NCBI GenBank assembly: GCA_963277665.1
Contig: OY728153.1
Coordinates: forward strand, 267,752,250 to 267,816,249
Length of the DNA stretch: 64,000 nucleotides
Source: Viscum album
Taxonomy: Eukaryota; Streptophyta; Magnoliopsida; Santalales; Viscaceae
Reading direction: 5' to 3'
The notes beneath the pieces were generated by a model, which worked only from the letters and a program-made list of their open reading frames with translations, ran no database searches and was not told the DNA's origin. The translations under genes and the position numbers were made by a program. This document shows positions 1 to 11,667 of the stretch, piece by piece. Within the stretch, counting starts at the first letter, position 1. Every line of letters begins with the position of its first letter.

Positions 1-299
1 AAAACTTTTGAAACATATAAAGACTTTTCTAAATAATTACTACGATTTATGAATTTGTTTTGTTAAAATAAAACCAATAGAAATAATGTTTTAAAATAAT
101 GTTTTAATTTTCATACCACTAATTTAATCATCTAGGTTCTAAAAGTCATGTTTAAATAATAACAATTCTAATATATCAAATTTTTTAATAATACGATATC
201 ATGTGTAATGAAATATATATTCATTTTTCACGTAATGAAATTTATTGATGAAATTTAATTTATTCAGAAATAGTAATTCATAAAACATTGGTCGTAACA
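1..299 (-). repeat. Inner edge of 3' LTR of gypsy element E3 (truncated by window)
   Basis: On the minus strand this is the first ~300 bases of the 3' LTR; the rest lies left of the window. The boundary is set by the minus-strand LTR start tgttacgacc (complement of 290-299) directly after a polypurine tract. The last ~120 bases resemble the outer end of the LTR at 31186-35133: both carry a gtaatgaaatata stretch and end in a similar ...taaaac..t..gt.aca. The outer end of the LTR at 24421-28416 also matches over the terminal ~35 bases. Similarity is diffuse and indel-rich, so this is an old copy. Confidence 0.6.
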
Positions 300-313
300 T
301 TTTACCCCCTTAA
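300..313 (-). other. Polypurine tract of E3
   Basis: On the minus strand the sequence reads aagggggtaaa, next to the LTR edge. This is the usual second-strand primer arrangement of plant Ty3/gypsy elements, where a G-rich tract sits just upstream of the 3' LTR. It supports both the strand and the boundary. The equivalent position beside the LTR at 24421-28416 reads tttatcacc on the plus strand, a decayed form of ttttacccc. Confidence 0.65.
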
Positions 314-2612
314 AATTAATATCTCTATTTAAATTCACCACCATGATACAAAAATGAGGATAATTATACCTCCTCATTTCCAAAGGTTCCAACATATCAT
401 ATTCAAACTAGTAGTGTCACCAAAAAAAACATTCATCAGTAGAGTGGTCTTGGTTTGGATAACATTTTCTCTATAATCTATAATATACACTCTATGTACC
501 GTAGAAAAAATATCTCATGCTAGTGGTATGAATTATGATATTAGTACAAGCTAGGGATCACATATTTACTTCCATTGATAATATATGTGGAACACATCAT
601 GAAATTCACAGAGATTTAGTGGCAGTACCAAAAAAACTAATCTTTTTTCATTTCGATCATGAGTCTCAAAATGACTAATATATATTGGGATTGACATTAC
701 CTTCATTCCAAATTTATAACATTATTCCATGGATAAATAAAAAGGAATAACGTGTCTCCAACATCAAATTCTAAATCAAAATGGTTATTGTCAACATAAC
801 ATTTATACCAACTCTATACTAACATGATGTCTTATTAAATGTATCAAACCATATCTATCATGATGCATGTTTCTCATTCCCAATATGATTTTTTCTCTAA
901 CATCATTCTAGAACATATGATCTCAACAATTCTCTCTATATAGGGCATCAAAAGGAGCCATCTGAATGATCATCTAAAGTATGATTCTCTATGAAAACTC
1001 AAATAGTGGAAGGTATATATCCCAAAAACCATCGAAATATTTGGAATAAATTTTCAGAATCTTTTCTAATGTTTTAATTATTATCTCTAATTTTTCATCT
1101 GTATGATGATGTAATTTGGCATTTAAACATAACGCCTTATCTAGAGTCTATTAATGAATTTTATAGAACATCAAGGTAATCCATAGGTCATGATAATATA
1201 TAATAAAATTTCTCAATCCATATAATCTTACAACTTTTTAAATGTATATAATTGAAATTTTATTAAGATTTAATTATTCTCTAATGGTTATGTAGTATTC
1301 CGAAAATGTATACTGATTGAATACAAACCAATTACATTTTTTTCACATTAGATGATATGGGAATACAATATTAAAATCCATTTAGATGTTCTTCCATTTC
1401 TATTCTAGCATCTTTTATCATTATAAAATCCACTTAGGCTTTTATATCCTAGACTTAACATTCTGACATATCGAATATTGAGATAAAAACACTAAAATAT
1501 CTCCCTTCATGACAACTCCCTATGTATATTCTTCCAAATTTCTATAAATATTTGAACTATTGGGATGAAAAGAAAATGATGAACTGTCATCTTCATATAA
1601 TATCAAATTCTTCAAAATTAACATAGATTAAAAAAACTCATAGTCCCTGATTCTTATCATTTCATCACTACCAAGGTAAATATCAATAACATTTATCACC
1701 TTCTTTTACTCCTCTATATCATCCATCTGCACCTCTTTAATACATATACGGTTATATGGTTCAATACTAATATAATAAAAATAAGACTTTTATACCTAAT
1801 TTATGATATACATATCTATCCAATTCTAAATTATAAATATTAGATATTTGGTGATACTTGACATTAAAAGGACAACATGATCCTTTCGACTGAAATGGTT
1901 TCCCGCATTGTTTTCATTCCCATGGTGGAAATATATTGAGATTTAATAATATTTTATAATATCCAAACATCTTATCTTGTGGATATTAAACTCTCCATGT
2001 ATTAATATATACATTAATCTTTTTTATCATTATATATCTTACACCATTCTATGTAATGTCATGGAATTATAATACTTAATGAAAACATTACTGTAGAAAA
2101 ATCCAAATCAGGAGTTGGATAATAATTCTCTTGAACCACCAATTTTTATGGGGAATAAATTATAAACATGTTATTATACATAATAACTCATCATAATCCC
2201 TTATTTTATGTGTCACTATATATTTAAAACCCTTCTCTACTTCCAGACAGTGTGGGGATATGTGGACTGACTAAACTTATCTTCAGCTCCTTGAAACTCT
2301 CATCATAGTAATCATTCCAAAAAAATATGAAATCATTCAATGTTAACTTATTGATTTAATTTTATAGTCCTGAAAAACTCTCAAAAATAATAAAAAAATA
2401 TCAAGAAAAAACAATCATTCTAAGGATCGCAGTCACCGTGGTTGGTGTAGGACAACTTTCAATAACATCTGTATCTAATGGATCTATTAAAATATAGTAA
2501 AATTTGATTATATATCCCCAAAAAATTTATGAATACAAAATTAAATCTTGTAACATTATTTTATATATATTTCAATCACTAGGGTACTCATAACAATAAA
2601 AATGATATCCAC
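300..2612 (-). pseudogene. E3 pol, second part: RT end, RNase H and integrase (degraded)
   Basis: Read on the minus strand, this continues pol of a Ty3/gypsy element. At 2575-2606 the DNA matches a FIDDILVY reverse transcriptase motif after removing a 2-base insertion. Next comes TPTTVTAIL (normally PTTVTEIRSFLG), then ESFKELKISLVS (about 2275-2310), IYSDT, and NYYPTPDLDFSTV (about 2085-2140), which match RNase H. Integrase core follows at about 900-1145: a degraded HHHTDEKLE (normally HPQTDGQSE), FWDIYLPLFEFS and MAPFDALYRE. Frames shift repeatedly and stops are common, so it is dead. The order RT, RNase H, integrase identifies gypsy rather than copia. The first half of this gene lies at 21576-24402, beyond two younger insertions. 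Confidence 0.8.
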
Positions 2613-4202
2613 TGTAATGACCAAAAATTTTATAAATGAAAATTCCACTTGTGATTTCATTAAATGTCTTATAAATTATTATGGTAACAGAAAAAATAGG
2701 TACATAAATGGTCTTATTATATCATATCAGATTTAAATGATATTTATAAATCATTACTATTGATAATATATCTATTAAACAATGATCATATTATTAATAT
2801 AAATATAGGGTTTTGATAAATCCATTTGACAAAGAAAATGGAAGTGACGACCTCAACCAACAGGATATACCCTACAATGATCATTTGTTATAGATTTTTA
2901 TGGAGATATAATCACTTGAATTTTACATTGACCAATGCACTATTGAGAACAGACATATAATATTATATAGAAATAGTTTATGAGATAAGTTCAATCCCAT
3001 TAAGATCATGACTCAAACCATATATTTCGAACACCCCCATGAAAATCTCATTATTGCACAGCTTACTAATACCGAGCTTTCAAGTTTAATAATGTGATAC
3101 ATATCTATACCATAATAATATGAATATTTATTTTTCATTTTCAATATAATAATTTATATACATATAAATTATTTCGATTTATAAATGATTCTTATTTTCA
3201 ATCAATAAAAAAATAGCATTTAGGGATACTATTCAATTTCATTTTTAAAATTTATTTTGACGAATCAATAAAATTTGGAATAAAATGTATATTAGTAAAT
3301 CTTTATTAGTAAATAATGTTTGATAAATATAAGATATCCTAAAAATTTTATGACGAGGAATTTAATTTTGATAAGGGTTTAAAAAATATTAATTTCAAAA
3401 AACACCACATTTATCAAGAAATGCCAATTATATTTAGAAAGTGAGAAATAAAATAATTAATATAGAATAAAATTAATTATTTTTGGAATCAGCATATAGA
3501 AAATAATCATTTTTGAAATTTTCATACTCATATGACCTCGTAACATATTTGGGACATAATTCAATACTATATTAATATGTGTTTTATAAATGAGATCATA
3601 ATGACCCAAAGGTGTTGTAATAAATTATATAAGGGTTTCCATGACCAAATATTTTATTCTCCTTTAAAATAATTATATTTTGAGTATTATTCAGTAATTT
3701 CATAATGTTTTTATGATTCATCCAAAACCTATATTATATTTTATGGTTTTAATATTATTTATTTTCAAACATGACTCACTTCTACATCACCATGGGTAAT
3801 ATTTTAATAATTTCGTGCATTTACTAAAAAATATTGGAAAATACTACCCATGTAAATATACATTGGGGAAAATCATTGTATGGTTTTTAATTTTGATTTC
3901 ACTTTTATATGGAGTCCAAAACCAAGGTTTGAGAAATAATGAAGAACTCCCTTGTCTTTTCAAATAAAAAGCATCCTGTAATCCCATTACTCTCCCATTT
4001 TATGTAAATATAATATAACTCTATTTTAATATGTAATATATCCTCCATGTTATGATATTTTATTCCCTTATTGGGATTTATATCTCACCACTTTCTTATG
4101 TATGTATCTAGGTTATCCAATATTGTTTTAATTATGTTGAAATAATCAGATGATGTTAAAGAATTTGTCAATAATATTAATTTATTCCTTAATTTTTGTT
4201 GT
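2613..4202 (+). repeat. E1 5' LTR
   Basis: The LTR starts tgtaatgacc. It aligns with 9373-11665 through several shared blocks. One is cataataatatgaatattta (about 3110 and 9870). Another covers the actcac..ctacatca stretch (3777 and 10541). A third is atatctcacc...aggttatccaatgt (4080 and 11540). It is about 700 bases shorter than its partner because the partner holds an extra segment near 10830-11440. Apart from LTR sequence I see no independent feature here. Confidence 0.75.
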
Positions 4203-4203
4203 T

Positions 4204-4217
4204 AGGTATTGTACCAA
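4204..4217 (+). other. Probable primer binding site of E1
   Basis: The sequence aggtattgtaccaa lies just after the 5' LTR end and agrees at about 10 of 14 positions with the Met-tRNA-type site tggtatcagagcaa used by many plant LTR elements. The position is right, but the match alone is weak. Confidence 0.45.
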
Positions 4218-4889
4218 CATTCAAATAAAACTATACTTATTGGAATTCTAGTTTTTATTATATGTAATCTTTTGTAATACATCATGAAATAATGTGTCAT
4301 AAAAACAAGGGTTTTCATAGTTAATATGAATGTAATGTTTTGAAATTTTTTATAGATTAAGAATAGAATACCATAAAAAAGGAATAGGAATAAAACTATT
4401 TATATGAAAACATGTGAAATATTTGAAAAAATATAGATTATATGGTTTCAAATAAAATATATCCATATACCTATACTTCAAGTGGATGTGGATGTGGAAC
4501 AAATTTATATATGTGTACAATTGAAAAAACATCATTGAGGCAGGATTGATTAAGAAATAGTGCATGATAATGGACCATGTTGCACACATGGTTTGATACT
4601 CTTATGGAATATTCGAAGGAAAATACAAAAGCTCATTAAAAACCATTATTTATTTGTAAAATGTCTATAAGTATCTGTTTTATCCAATAGATCATATTTA
4701 ACTTATATTGAATCTTATAATTCATATGTAAAATAGTTAAATATAATTTATAAGTTATGTTTTTAAAGTCATTGTAATCCAATATTTTTGTTTAATAGTT
4801 TAAATTACCCATCCCTAATTTCCATTCATTCATGCTAATGGATAGAAATAATAGGAGCAAAGGAAATAACCAATGTGAATGGTAAAGTG
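4218..4889 (+). other. E1 leader between LTR and gag
   Basis: AT-rich sequence between the primer binding site and the first recognisable gag codons. A short open frame on the opposite strand (4350-4589) resembles no protein I know and is probably chance. The N-terminal part of gag may lie here but is too decayed to read. Confidence 0.4.
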
Positions 4890-5900
4890 ATGTATTACCA
4901 AATGAGATTCGTAACCCAGTGTGAGTTGGACTCATGATATCTGTGATGATGCTCTATATGTTGACTCATGTTCTGAACAGATGCCTATAATTTGAGGAAT
5001 TATAAGATACACATAATATATTTGATGCTTAAATTGATACATTTAAGTGATGAAGGCCTCTTAATATCAATGGATTATATGATCCCTTAATCACAAAATG
5101 AAATACCAACTCTATTAAGAAGATATTTTCCATTATTCAACATTTTGAGTAGGTTAATCTTACAAATGATATTTATTGTATACAAGTAGAATCTGATCAA
5201 TAGTGGAAACTTATCATGAATATTAATCATAAGGAATAGATTGAAGTGATGGGGTGGAATGAGATCTGAATTTTTTTTTTCTGAAGAATATTTTCACTTA
5301 ACACTCTCACATAAAATTGAAAGGTATTTCCTTTACATCATGAACATGGATGATGAATCCATATGTGTGTATGAGGAATACATAACAATACCTTCATGGT
5401 AAGCCTCCAACATGTCTATTACCCTTGAATGAAATGTCAAACTCTTTTTGATGGGCTGATACTAAACCTATGAAAGTCCCTATAGATCTAATACATTTAT
5501 ACTTATGAGTAAATTGTATTATGTTCCCTCATAGTGGATTTAGATATTGATTAATTTCAAAGGCAACATAATGTAATGAAGTATAAATTCGAGTTTTATT
5601 CTAGTGGTGTAAAGTTAAAATATAATGGTGGTTAGAAATTTATTCATCCAACTTTTCTAATGTCTGAGAAGAAGCATCCTCGAAATTTCGAGAAAGGGAC
5701 AAGGAAAAGTATTTTTTATGTGAATTCAGTATGCATAGATAATGACTATAGATTGGTTAAAACCATAAATTTAATGAAATAGAGGAATTCTCCAATCATC
5801 ACTCATCATTTTTTCAAATATTTCAACTACAATAAACAGCTGAAATTAGAAAATGAAATCACCAAGACAAGGGTGCTCAATGAAAATTATTTCCAACAAT
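4890..5900 (+). pseudogene. E1 gag remnant
   Basis: Around 5070-5215 the translation contains a DPL motif, then NSIKKIFSIIQ, and ends in VESDQxWKL. This follows the capsid pattern of plant gypsy gag (DPL..AE.WI..IEKIF..., then GEADxWW). Further on, FFLKNIF..HSHI fits the F..KYFP segment. A lysine/arginine-rich stretch near 5660-5700 fits the linker after capsid. Gag packages element RNA in cytoplasmic particles. Stops and frameshifts break it throughout; no zinc knuckle is readable. Confidence 0.6.
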
Positions 5901-5929
5901 CTCTAAGAAAGGAAGGGTAAACATATTCT

Positions 5930-6330
5930 ACTACAACTGTTGTGAGGACGCCCAATATTGACGTGGTGAAATGCATGATAGTTATGAATTCAATAATAGT
6001 GAATTCCATTATTTATTTTTTAATCATTCCATCATATTATGTATGATTAGTTGAAATATTCAAACCCAACTACATTGAATAGAAGTTGAGATAACAGTAA
6101 TATTGGTAAATGGGGATATAAGTGAATCCCCTCTATATAACTCCACCCCAATCAAAATATGTGGAAGAATTTCCCAGAAAAACCTTACTATACTCTATTT
6201 TTTGTATTTTTATGACATTCTTGATTTGGATTGTAATTCCTTATATGTATCCAACATTAATTTTCATGAGAAGGAAATAAATCTCCATATCATGATTCAT
6301 CTTTTAATTCATTACATATGTTAGGAAAAT
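5930..6330 (+). pseudogene. E1 aspartic protease remnant
   Basis: The 73-codon frame at 6103-6324 contains TPIKICGRISQKN, LYFYDILDLD and FHEKEINLH. These fit the protease C-terminal half in plant gypsy elements, which usually has a D.ILGMDWL core and an FxxKExxxxH ending. Upstream, about 5990-6030, a decayed D(S/T)GAxHSFI motif can be traced in a shifted frame, but the catalytic aspartate is not preserved. The protease would normally cut the Gag-Pol polyprotein. Confidence 0.6.
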
Positions 6331-6559
6331 GATTAATCTTATTTAGAAAAAATATATCAAGAATGGATATTATTTGCCTATGACAAAACATATCTATATC
6401 AAATGATTGAATCTAAGTAAATGATCACCCTTGATGACATTACCATTATGATGGAATAAACTAATGTGTTTCTCTAATAATTTCCTAGCCTATCTCATAA
6501 CAAAGAGGTAAAGGTATCCATGGAGCTAATACAAAGTGTGTTTCCAATATCCAAGACTC

Positions 6560-7230
6560 CATATAGAATATATGTTTTAGAAATTTCATTGTGGAAGAAA
6601 AAACTATAATAAAATCTTAAAAAAGGGTTCACATTCCCATGTGCTTCACTTCGGGGTTCACCAGTTCTCTTTGATAAGCAGACGGTTGAGTCAATATGCT
6701 TTTAAAATGATTTTCAAGAGCAAAAAAATTGTGATAAAGATTAATTATCCTATTCCACATATTGATGAATTTTTCTATTTTATACATGTAACCCAATACA
6801 TCAATAAGGTAGATCTTCAGTTGGGGTATTATTAAGTAAGGGTGAACAAGGATGATATCCCCAAGACATATTTCCCTACAAGGTATGATAACTGTAAGTT
6901 CATTGTAATAACTTTTATAATCACTAATTATCTAACAATATTAATGAAAATGGTGAATACATTCATTATTTATTACATCAAAAAAAATTCTAATATTTTT
7001 AAATAAATATTATAATATACTTCAATTTACACAAGGATAATGGGGATTATTTAATCATTGTTCTAAAGAACATTCTAAAGGAGGGTATTTATGTAATGTA
7101 AAAATATTTTATGTTCTCATTGAAGGATGTATCATTACCATGTAATATTATCACAAGTAATGTGATATATTTTCACCAATAAAAGATAGGAGAAATTGAA
7201 TTATGGAAGATGAAAACATTAGTGACATAT
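6560..7230 (+). pseudogene. E1 reverse transcriptase remnant
   Basis: The 64-codon frame at 6641-6835 is a genuine fossil. It contains KINYPIPHIDEFF (family NKYPxPRIDELL) and YINKVDLQLGYY (family FSKIDLRSGYHQ), and after one stop continues VRVNKDDIPKTYFPTRY (family EEDIPKTAFRTRYGHYEF). The catalytic YxDD region near 7000 is too decayed to read. The C-terminal linker ends in SGYYTDFL and LSQYLVPI (about 7253-7300), matching AGYYRRFI...LTxPL. This part copied element RNA into DNA. Stops and at least two frameshifts inactivate it. Confidence 0.85.
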
Positions 7231-7870
7231 ATCAATAATTACCATGGAATGTCGGGGTATTACACAGACTTTTTATGAACATTATCACAATATTTAGTCC
7301 CTATAACAAATATAATATGAATGGTAGTAAAGTTTTACTGAAATAAATAATGTCAAGACAGGTTTGATGAGTTGAAATATAGGCATATCACTGTACCTAT
7401 ACATAAATCACCCACAGGTGGGGAAGCAATCATGGTATATAATGAATCATTAAATAAGGGGATGTGATTCATGTTAATGCATAATGACAAAGGGATTGCA
7501 TATTCTTTAAGATAATTAAATTTTCATGAACATAACTACCAATCACATGATTCGGAGTTTCCTTCAACGAACAACATTTTGAAAAACATGAGGCATTATC
7601 TCTTTGTTTGAGGTGTGTAATGAATATGAATCAAAATATCCTAACGTATATATTCACAATTATGTTGAATAATATTCACTAGAAAAGGTGGATATATCTA
7701 ATTAAGTAGTATGACTTCTTAATCCACTATAATCAAAGGAATGAAAATCAATTGGAAGACACTCTAAATAGAAAATATCGCTCAATTTTATCATTTATTA
7801 TAATTGATAAAGATCCAAGTTTCTTAAACCTAAAAAGGATGGATATGTGTATTATAATTTATTGAAAATC
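7231..7870 (+). pseudogene. E1 RNase H remnant
   Basis: From about 7340 the translation reads CQDRFDELKYRHITVPI, then GEAIMVYNESLNKGM, FMLMHNDKGIAYSLR and LNFHEHNYQSHDSEF. These match the gypsy RNase H pattern F.ELK..L..APVL, ...VYSDAS..GLG, CVLMQ.GKVIAYASRQL, and HE.NYPTHDLEL. The order and spacing are intact, but the catalytic YSDAS has become YNESL. A few stops are present (for example after NKGM). Confidence 0.85.
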
Positions 7871-8079
7871 ATCAATCCCCACAGAAATGATTGACCAACC
7901 TTCCATTTTGAAGAATATATAGTATTATGTAAGTAGTGATGTCAAAATTCAAAAGTATGTTAAATAAAGAATAGATGGTAAATCATTAGAGATCAAAAGT
8001 AATTAAAAAGAAGTTTTATGGTTTGGTTTGGGACTATTTAAAATAAAATACTACGTTAAATAAGTATTATTTGGATGAT

Positions 8080-9290
8080 GCACATAACACAGCTTTCTAT
8101 ATCTGTCTGTAGAGAAAAAACATTTATCAATATCAATGAGAGAATTATTGGTGGGACAATATGAATAAGGATATCATGGAATATACATCATGGTGTCTTG
8201 TATGTCATCACATGAAGTTTGAATTGAGAAAATTATAGGGGAATAATGCAATCGATACCCATAATTAAAAGGAAATGGAAAAAACCATGGAATTTGTCAA
8301 TGATTTACTTAATACTCTAATATTATATAACTATATATGGGTTTTAGAGGATAATTATAAATATACAACTAACTTCGTTGTAATTCTAGAGGACATCTCA
8401 CTCGATAAACTTGAAAGGATATACATTAGAGAAGTGGGAAGGCTACATGGAACACCGTTCCCAATTGTATCTAATTGAGATCGATGATTAACCTCTATGT
8501 TATGGATGAGTCTCCAATATTTACTAAATATTGAGTTGAATATCATATAGACATATCACCCTCAAATTGACGACCAATCTGAGCTGATTATCCATACATT
8601 GAAGAAATGTTGTGATAATTCTCAATTGATTCCAAAGGAGTATGGAATCCACATCTTCATCCTATCAAGTTCTCATACAATATCAATTTTTCCTAAATCA
8701 ACTAAATGACTCCCTATGATTCCCTTTATGGTAATTTAATTGTAATTCATGCATGTTAGGATGATATTGGTGGATGAAAACTATTGGGTCATAAAATTGT
8801 TAAAGAAAGTATGGAAAATTTCAAAACCATTTAGCAGCACATTAGGGTTTCTCAGAGTTGACATAAGATCTATGATAAAAATCATCCTTTTGAACAAGAT
8901 TTTCCAGATGGAGGTACGGTATTCATCCATATATCTCTATGGAATAATTTCATGAGATTTGGGAAGAAGGGAAATCTTAGTTTAAGATACATCGGTCCCC
9001 TTGAGATCCATGATTTTATTAGAGTGATGGCCTATTGACCAGAAAACCCACATTACATATCTCATGTACATGATTTTATTCCTTATATATTTCATAAGAG
9101 TGTTTATAAAATATTCCTCAGATGTACTCAATCCATATGTGTTACCATTAGAGAATAATTTCGCTTACGAAGAGCATCTGGTGATGATCTTAGATCATAG
9201 AGACAATGTTATACTAAATAATAACATGTACATAGTCAATGGGCTATGGAGAAACAACATGATTGAATAAGTGACGTGGGAACCATAGGT
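8080..9290 (+). pseudogene. E1 integrase remnant with C-terminal domain
   Basis: Domains appear in order. The zinc-binding region holds CLVCHHMKFE (about 8195). The core frame 8275-8478 reads EKTMEFVNDL (family ENITMDFVVGL; the first catalytic D is E here), then SLDKLERIYIREVGRLHG and IVSN. YHPQIDDQSE at about 8555-8585 holds the region before the DDE glutamate. ESTSSSY and similar fragments follow. The C-terminal part reads TVFIHISLWNNFMRFG and LSLRYIGPLEI (about 8910-9015), then in 9064-9270 FAYEEHLVMILDHRD and VNGLWRNN, matching SYEExPVxILDRKDK...VLWRNH. Integrase inserts element DNA into chromosomes; stops and frameshifts inactivate this copy. Confidence 0.9.
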
Positions 9291-9360
9291 TGTGGTAAAA
9301 AATAATTACTCTCATTTGTTTTATTATCTTAAATGAATGCTTGTAGAGCAAAATTTCTTA

Positions 9361-9372
9361 ATGGGGGATGAT
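9361..9372 (+). other. Polypurine tract of E1
   Basis: The purine-rich atgggggatgat sits directly before the 3' LTR start tgtacc at 9373, as expected for a plant gypsy element. Confidence 0.7.
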
Positions 9373-11665
9373 TGTACCAACCCAAACACTTGTAAACTAA
9401 AGTCCACTTTTGATTTAATTTAATTTATAATTATGTAATATGGATATAAAAAGTACATTCACATAATTGGTTTTGTTATATCAAATTAGAAATAAAAATA
9501 TATTAATAATAATAATCTTTGATAAGATAGTCAATGAAAAGTGATCATATGATTAGTAAAAATATAGAGTTCTGACAAAACCAATTGACCTAGGAAAATG
9601 AAGTGCTGGACTCAACCTATAGGATCGTACCTAGTGAACCCATTTTAATAACATACAAGCAAGATAACATCACTCAAATTATCCCTTGAACAATTCCAAT
9701 ATGATTTCCAAAAATTGAATCCCAAGTGAATTCATTTACTGGATAAGTTCATGATCATTGAGATCATGGTCCATACCATGTACCCAAAACCACCCCATGA
9801 AAATATCATTGTCGCACACCAACCACATATGGAATTCTTCTAAGGTAGTGAAGTGATATTTATCAAGACCATAATAATATGAATATTTATATTTTAATTT
9901 CAATATAATAATTTTTATGCTTACTTTTTATAATTTCATTATAAATTATTTAAATTTTGATAAAATAGAACACCAATGGATATTTTTGTTAATATTATAT
10001 TTGAATTAAGATAATTATTATGATTATTTAAACTATTTTTCAAAATAAATAATATTTTAATAAAATTACATCACTAAATAATTTTTATTAAATATAAATT
10101 ATCATAAAATTTTCACGATGTCAAATGTTTTTTGATAAATGTACGAAAAATGTTACTGTAAAAACCCATAATTTATCATAAAATGTGGATTATATTTTAA
10201 AAGACAAATTTTAAATACATAGAAAATTATTTTAATAATAAAAATAATTTTTTAGGAATAATAAGGTCAAAATATTAAAATGGTTTTTTTATATCTTTTT
10301 GAGACTGTTGATTTTATGTAATAAATCAAATGCCATAAATATATATGTAATGTATTATGGCATCATTGTGTCCCAAAAGATATGTAATTAATATTTCAAG
10401 GTGTATCCAAGAAAAAATATACTTTTAAATTTTAAAATAATGTTATTTTAATTACATTTTAATAAATTTATAATCCATTTATGATTCCTCAAAAACCTAT
10501 ACTATATTTTATGGTTTTAAAATAATTTCATTAGGATCGTGACTCACCTACACATCATCAAGGGAGATATTTTTACATGTTCAGGCCTTGTAATATAAAA
10601 TAACATAAACCCACTCACATTTGGAGTTAACCATTTGAAGAAAACATGGATGGTTTTTATATCAATTTATTATATAGTGTCCAATACTGAAGAATGATAA
10701 ATAATAAAAAACACCCATATATTTTCTAATATAATCCACCCAAAGATACCATTCCTTGACAATATGAATTATTTGTTTAAGTCATTACTCTACCCTATCC
10801 TCTCCACATCACTCCCTTGGTTACCCATTCAATAAATAAGGTAATCCGACACATTCAGAATCACACTCTCAAGGTAAGGGATCATATCCCTTTCCTCATT
10901 ATTCAAGAATCTTCATTAACTTTTGTGATTAATCTCTAATTCCTAATGTTGGGATATGTTCCACCATATCCACCTTAATTCTAATATCATCTCTAAATTA
11001 TTAGATACCACTTATCAGTCTCATTAATATCTCCCATGAATAATTATATGGCTCCATTATACTATGGAAATTTCTCAATGATTCTCAATGCTAAAAAACA
11101 TTATAGTGAATACTCATACCCAAGTCATTTCAATGGTATTAAACCTCATTCACTTATAGTTAATTTATTTGGGATGTAAAATTATATATTCCAAAATCAT
11201 TGATTCTAGAATAAAATGTGGTGAAAATTTATTCAATGTTGAGTGATATATATTGAAAACTTTTATATGTGAATGATATGATTGTGACGGATGGAAGAAA
11301 AATTATATAGTAGTCCAATGAATTGTGTGATGTTATAGTGTCATGAGACATCACACAATGGATTATATTATTAACCTAATAAATCATGATACTTTTTCCA
11401 CTATAATTTCTTAGTGGTTATCCTTGAACTATGTGTATGATTCCATTTTTAATATAGTTTCCACATTTACCATGTTTCCATTATTTAGTACTATTATATC
11501 ATACCTCATTGTTCAATTTTTTTAAAATATTTAAATAGATTGATATCTCACCCCATTCTTATAAATCTCACAAGGTTATCCAATGTATTTTTAATTATGA
11601 TTAAATAATGTTATAACGTTAAAGAATATTTTATTATTTGTGATTTATTCGCTATTTTATGTTCA
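9373..11665 (+). repeat. E1 3' LTR, longer than its 5' partner
   Basis: This aligns with 2613-4202 from the tgta start to the last bases (cgctattttatgttca against ccttaatttttgttgtt). An internal stretch of roughly 600 bases (about 10830-11440) has no counterpart in the 5' copy. Either something inserted here or the 5' copy lost it. The stretch contains a perfect 11-base hairpin (11323-11358). The right end comes within about 2 bases of E2. Confidence 0.75.
11323..11358. repeat. 11-bp perfect inverted repeat (hairpin)
   Basis: The arms ttgtgtgatgt and acatcacacaa flank a 14-base loop. The hairpin lies in the part of the E1 3' LTR that is absent from the 5' LTR. No poly-T follows, and a terminator function is not expected in nuclear plant DNA. 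It could be a relic of a small inverted-repeat insertion or chance. Confidence 0.7.
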
Positions 11666-11667
11666 AA

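Larger units (their letters stand above)
2613..11665 (+). mobile_element. E1: degraded Ty3/gypsy LTR retrotransposon, plus strand
   Basis: This is a complete but heavily mutated element. It has a 5' LTR (2613-4202), a primer binding site remnant (4204), gag, protease, reverse transcriptase, RNase H and integrase in gypsy order (about 4890-9290), a polypurine tract (9361) and a 3' LTR (9373-11665). The integrase C-terminal region resembles chromovirus elements such as the Tekay/Del group, but I can only infer the lineage. It lies inside the reverse transcriptase of the older minus-strand element E3. All genes carry stops and frameshifts. No clean 5-base target duplication is visible, probably because of the adjacent E2 and later decay. 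Confidence 0.85.

Noticed and set aside
6103..9270. Short plus-strand frames as separate small genes
   Set aside because: Those at 6103, 6641, 8275, 8749 and 9064 translate into consecutive protease, RT and integrase pieces of E1, so they are fragments of one broken pol. The minus frame at 8355-8546 is a shadow.
11323..11358. Hairpin as a transcription terminator
   Set aside because: No T-run follows, and intrinsic terminators of this kind are not used in plant nuclei.
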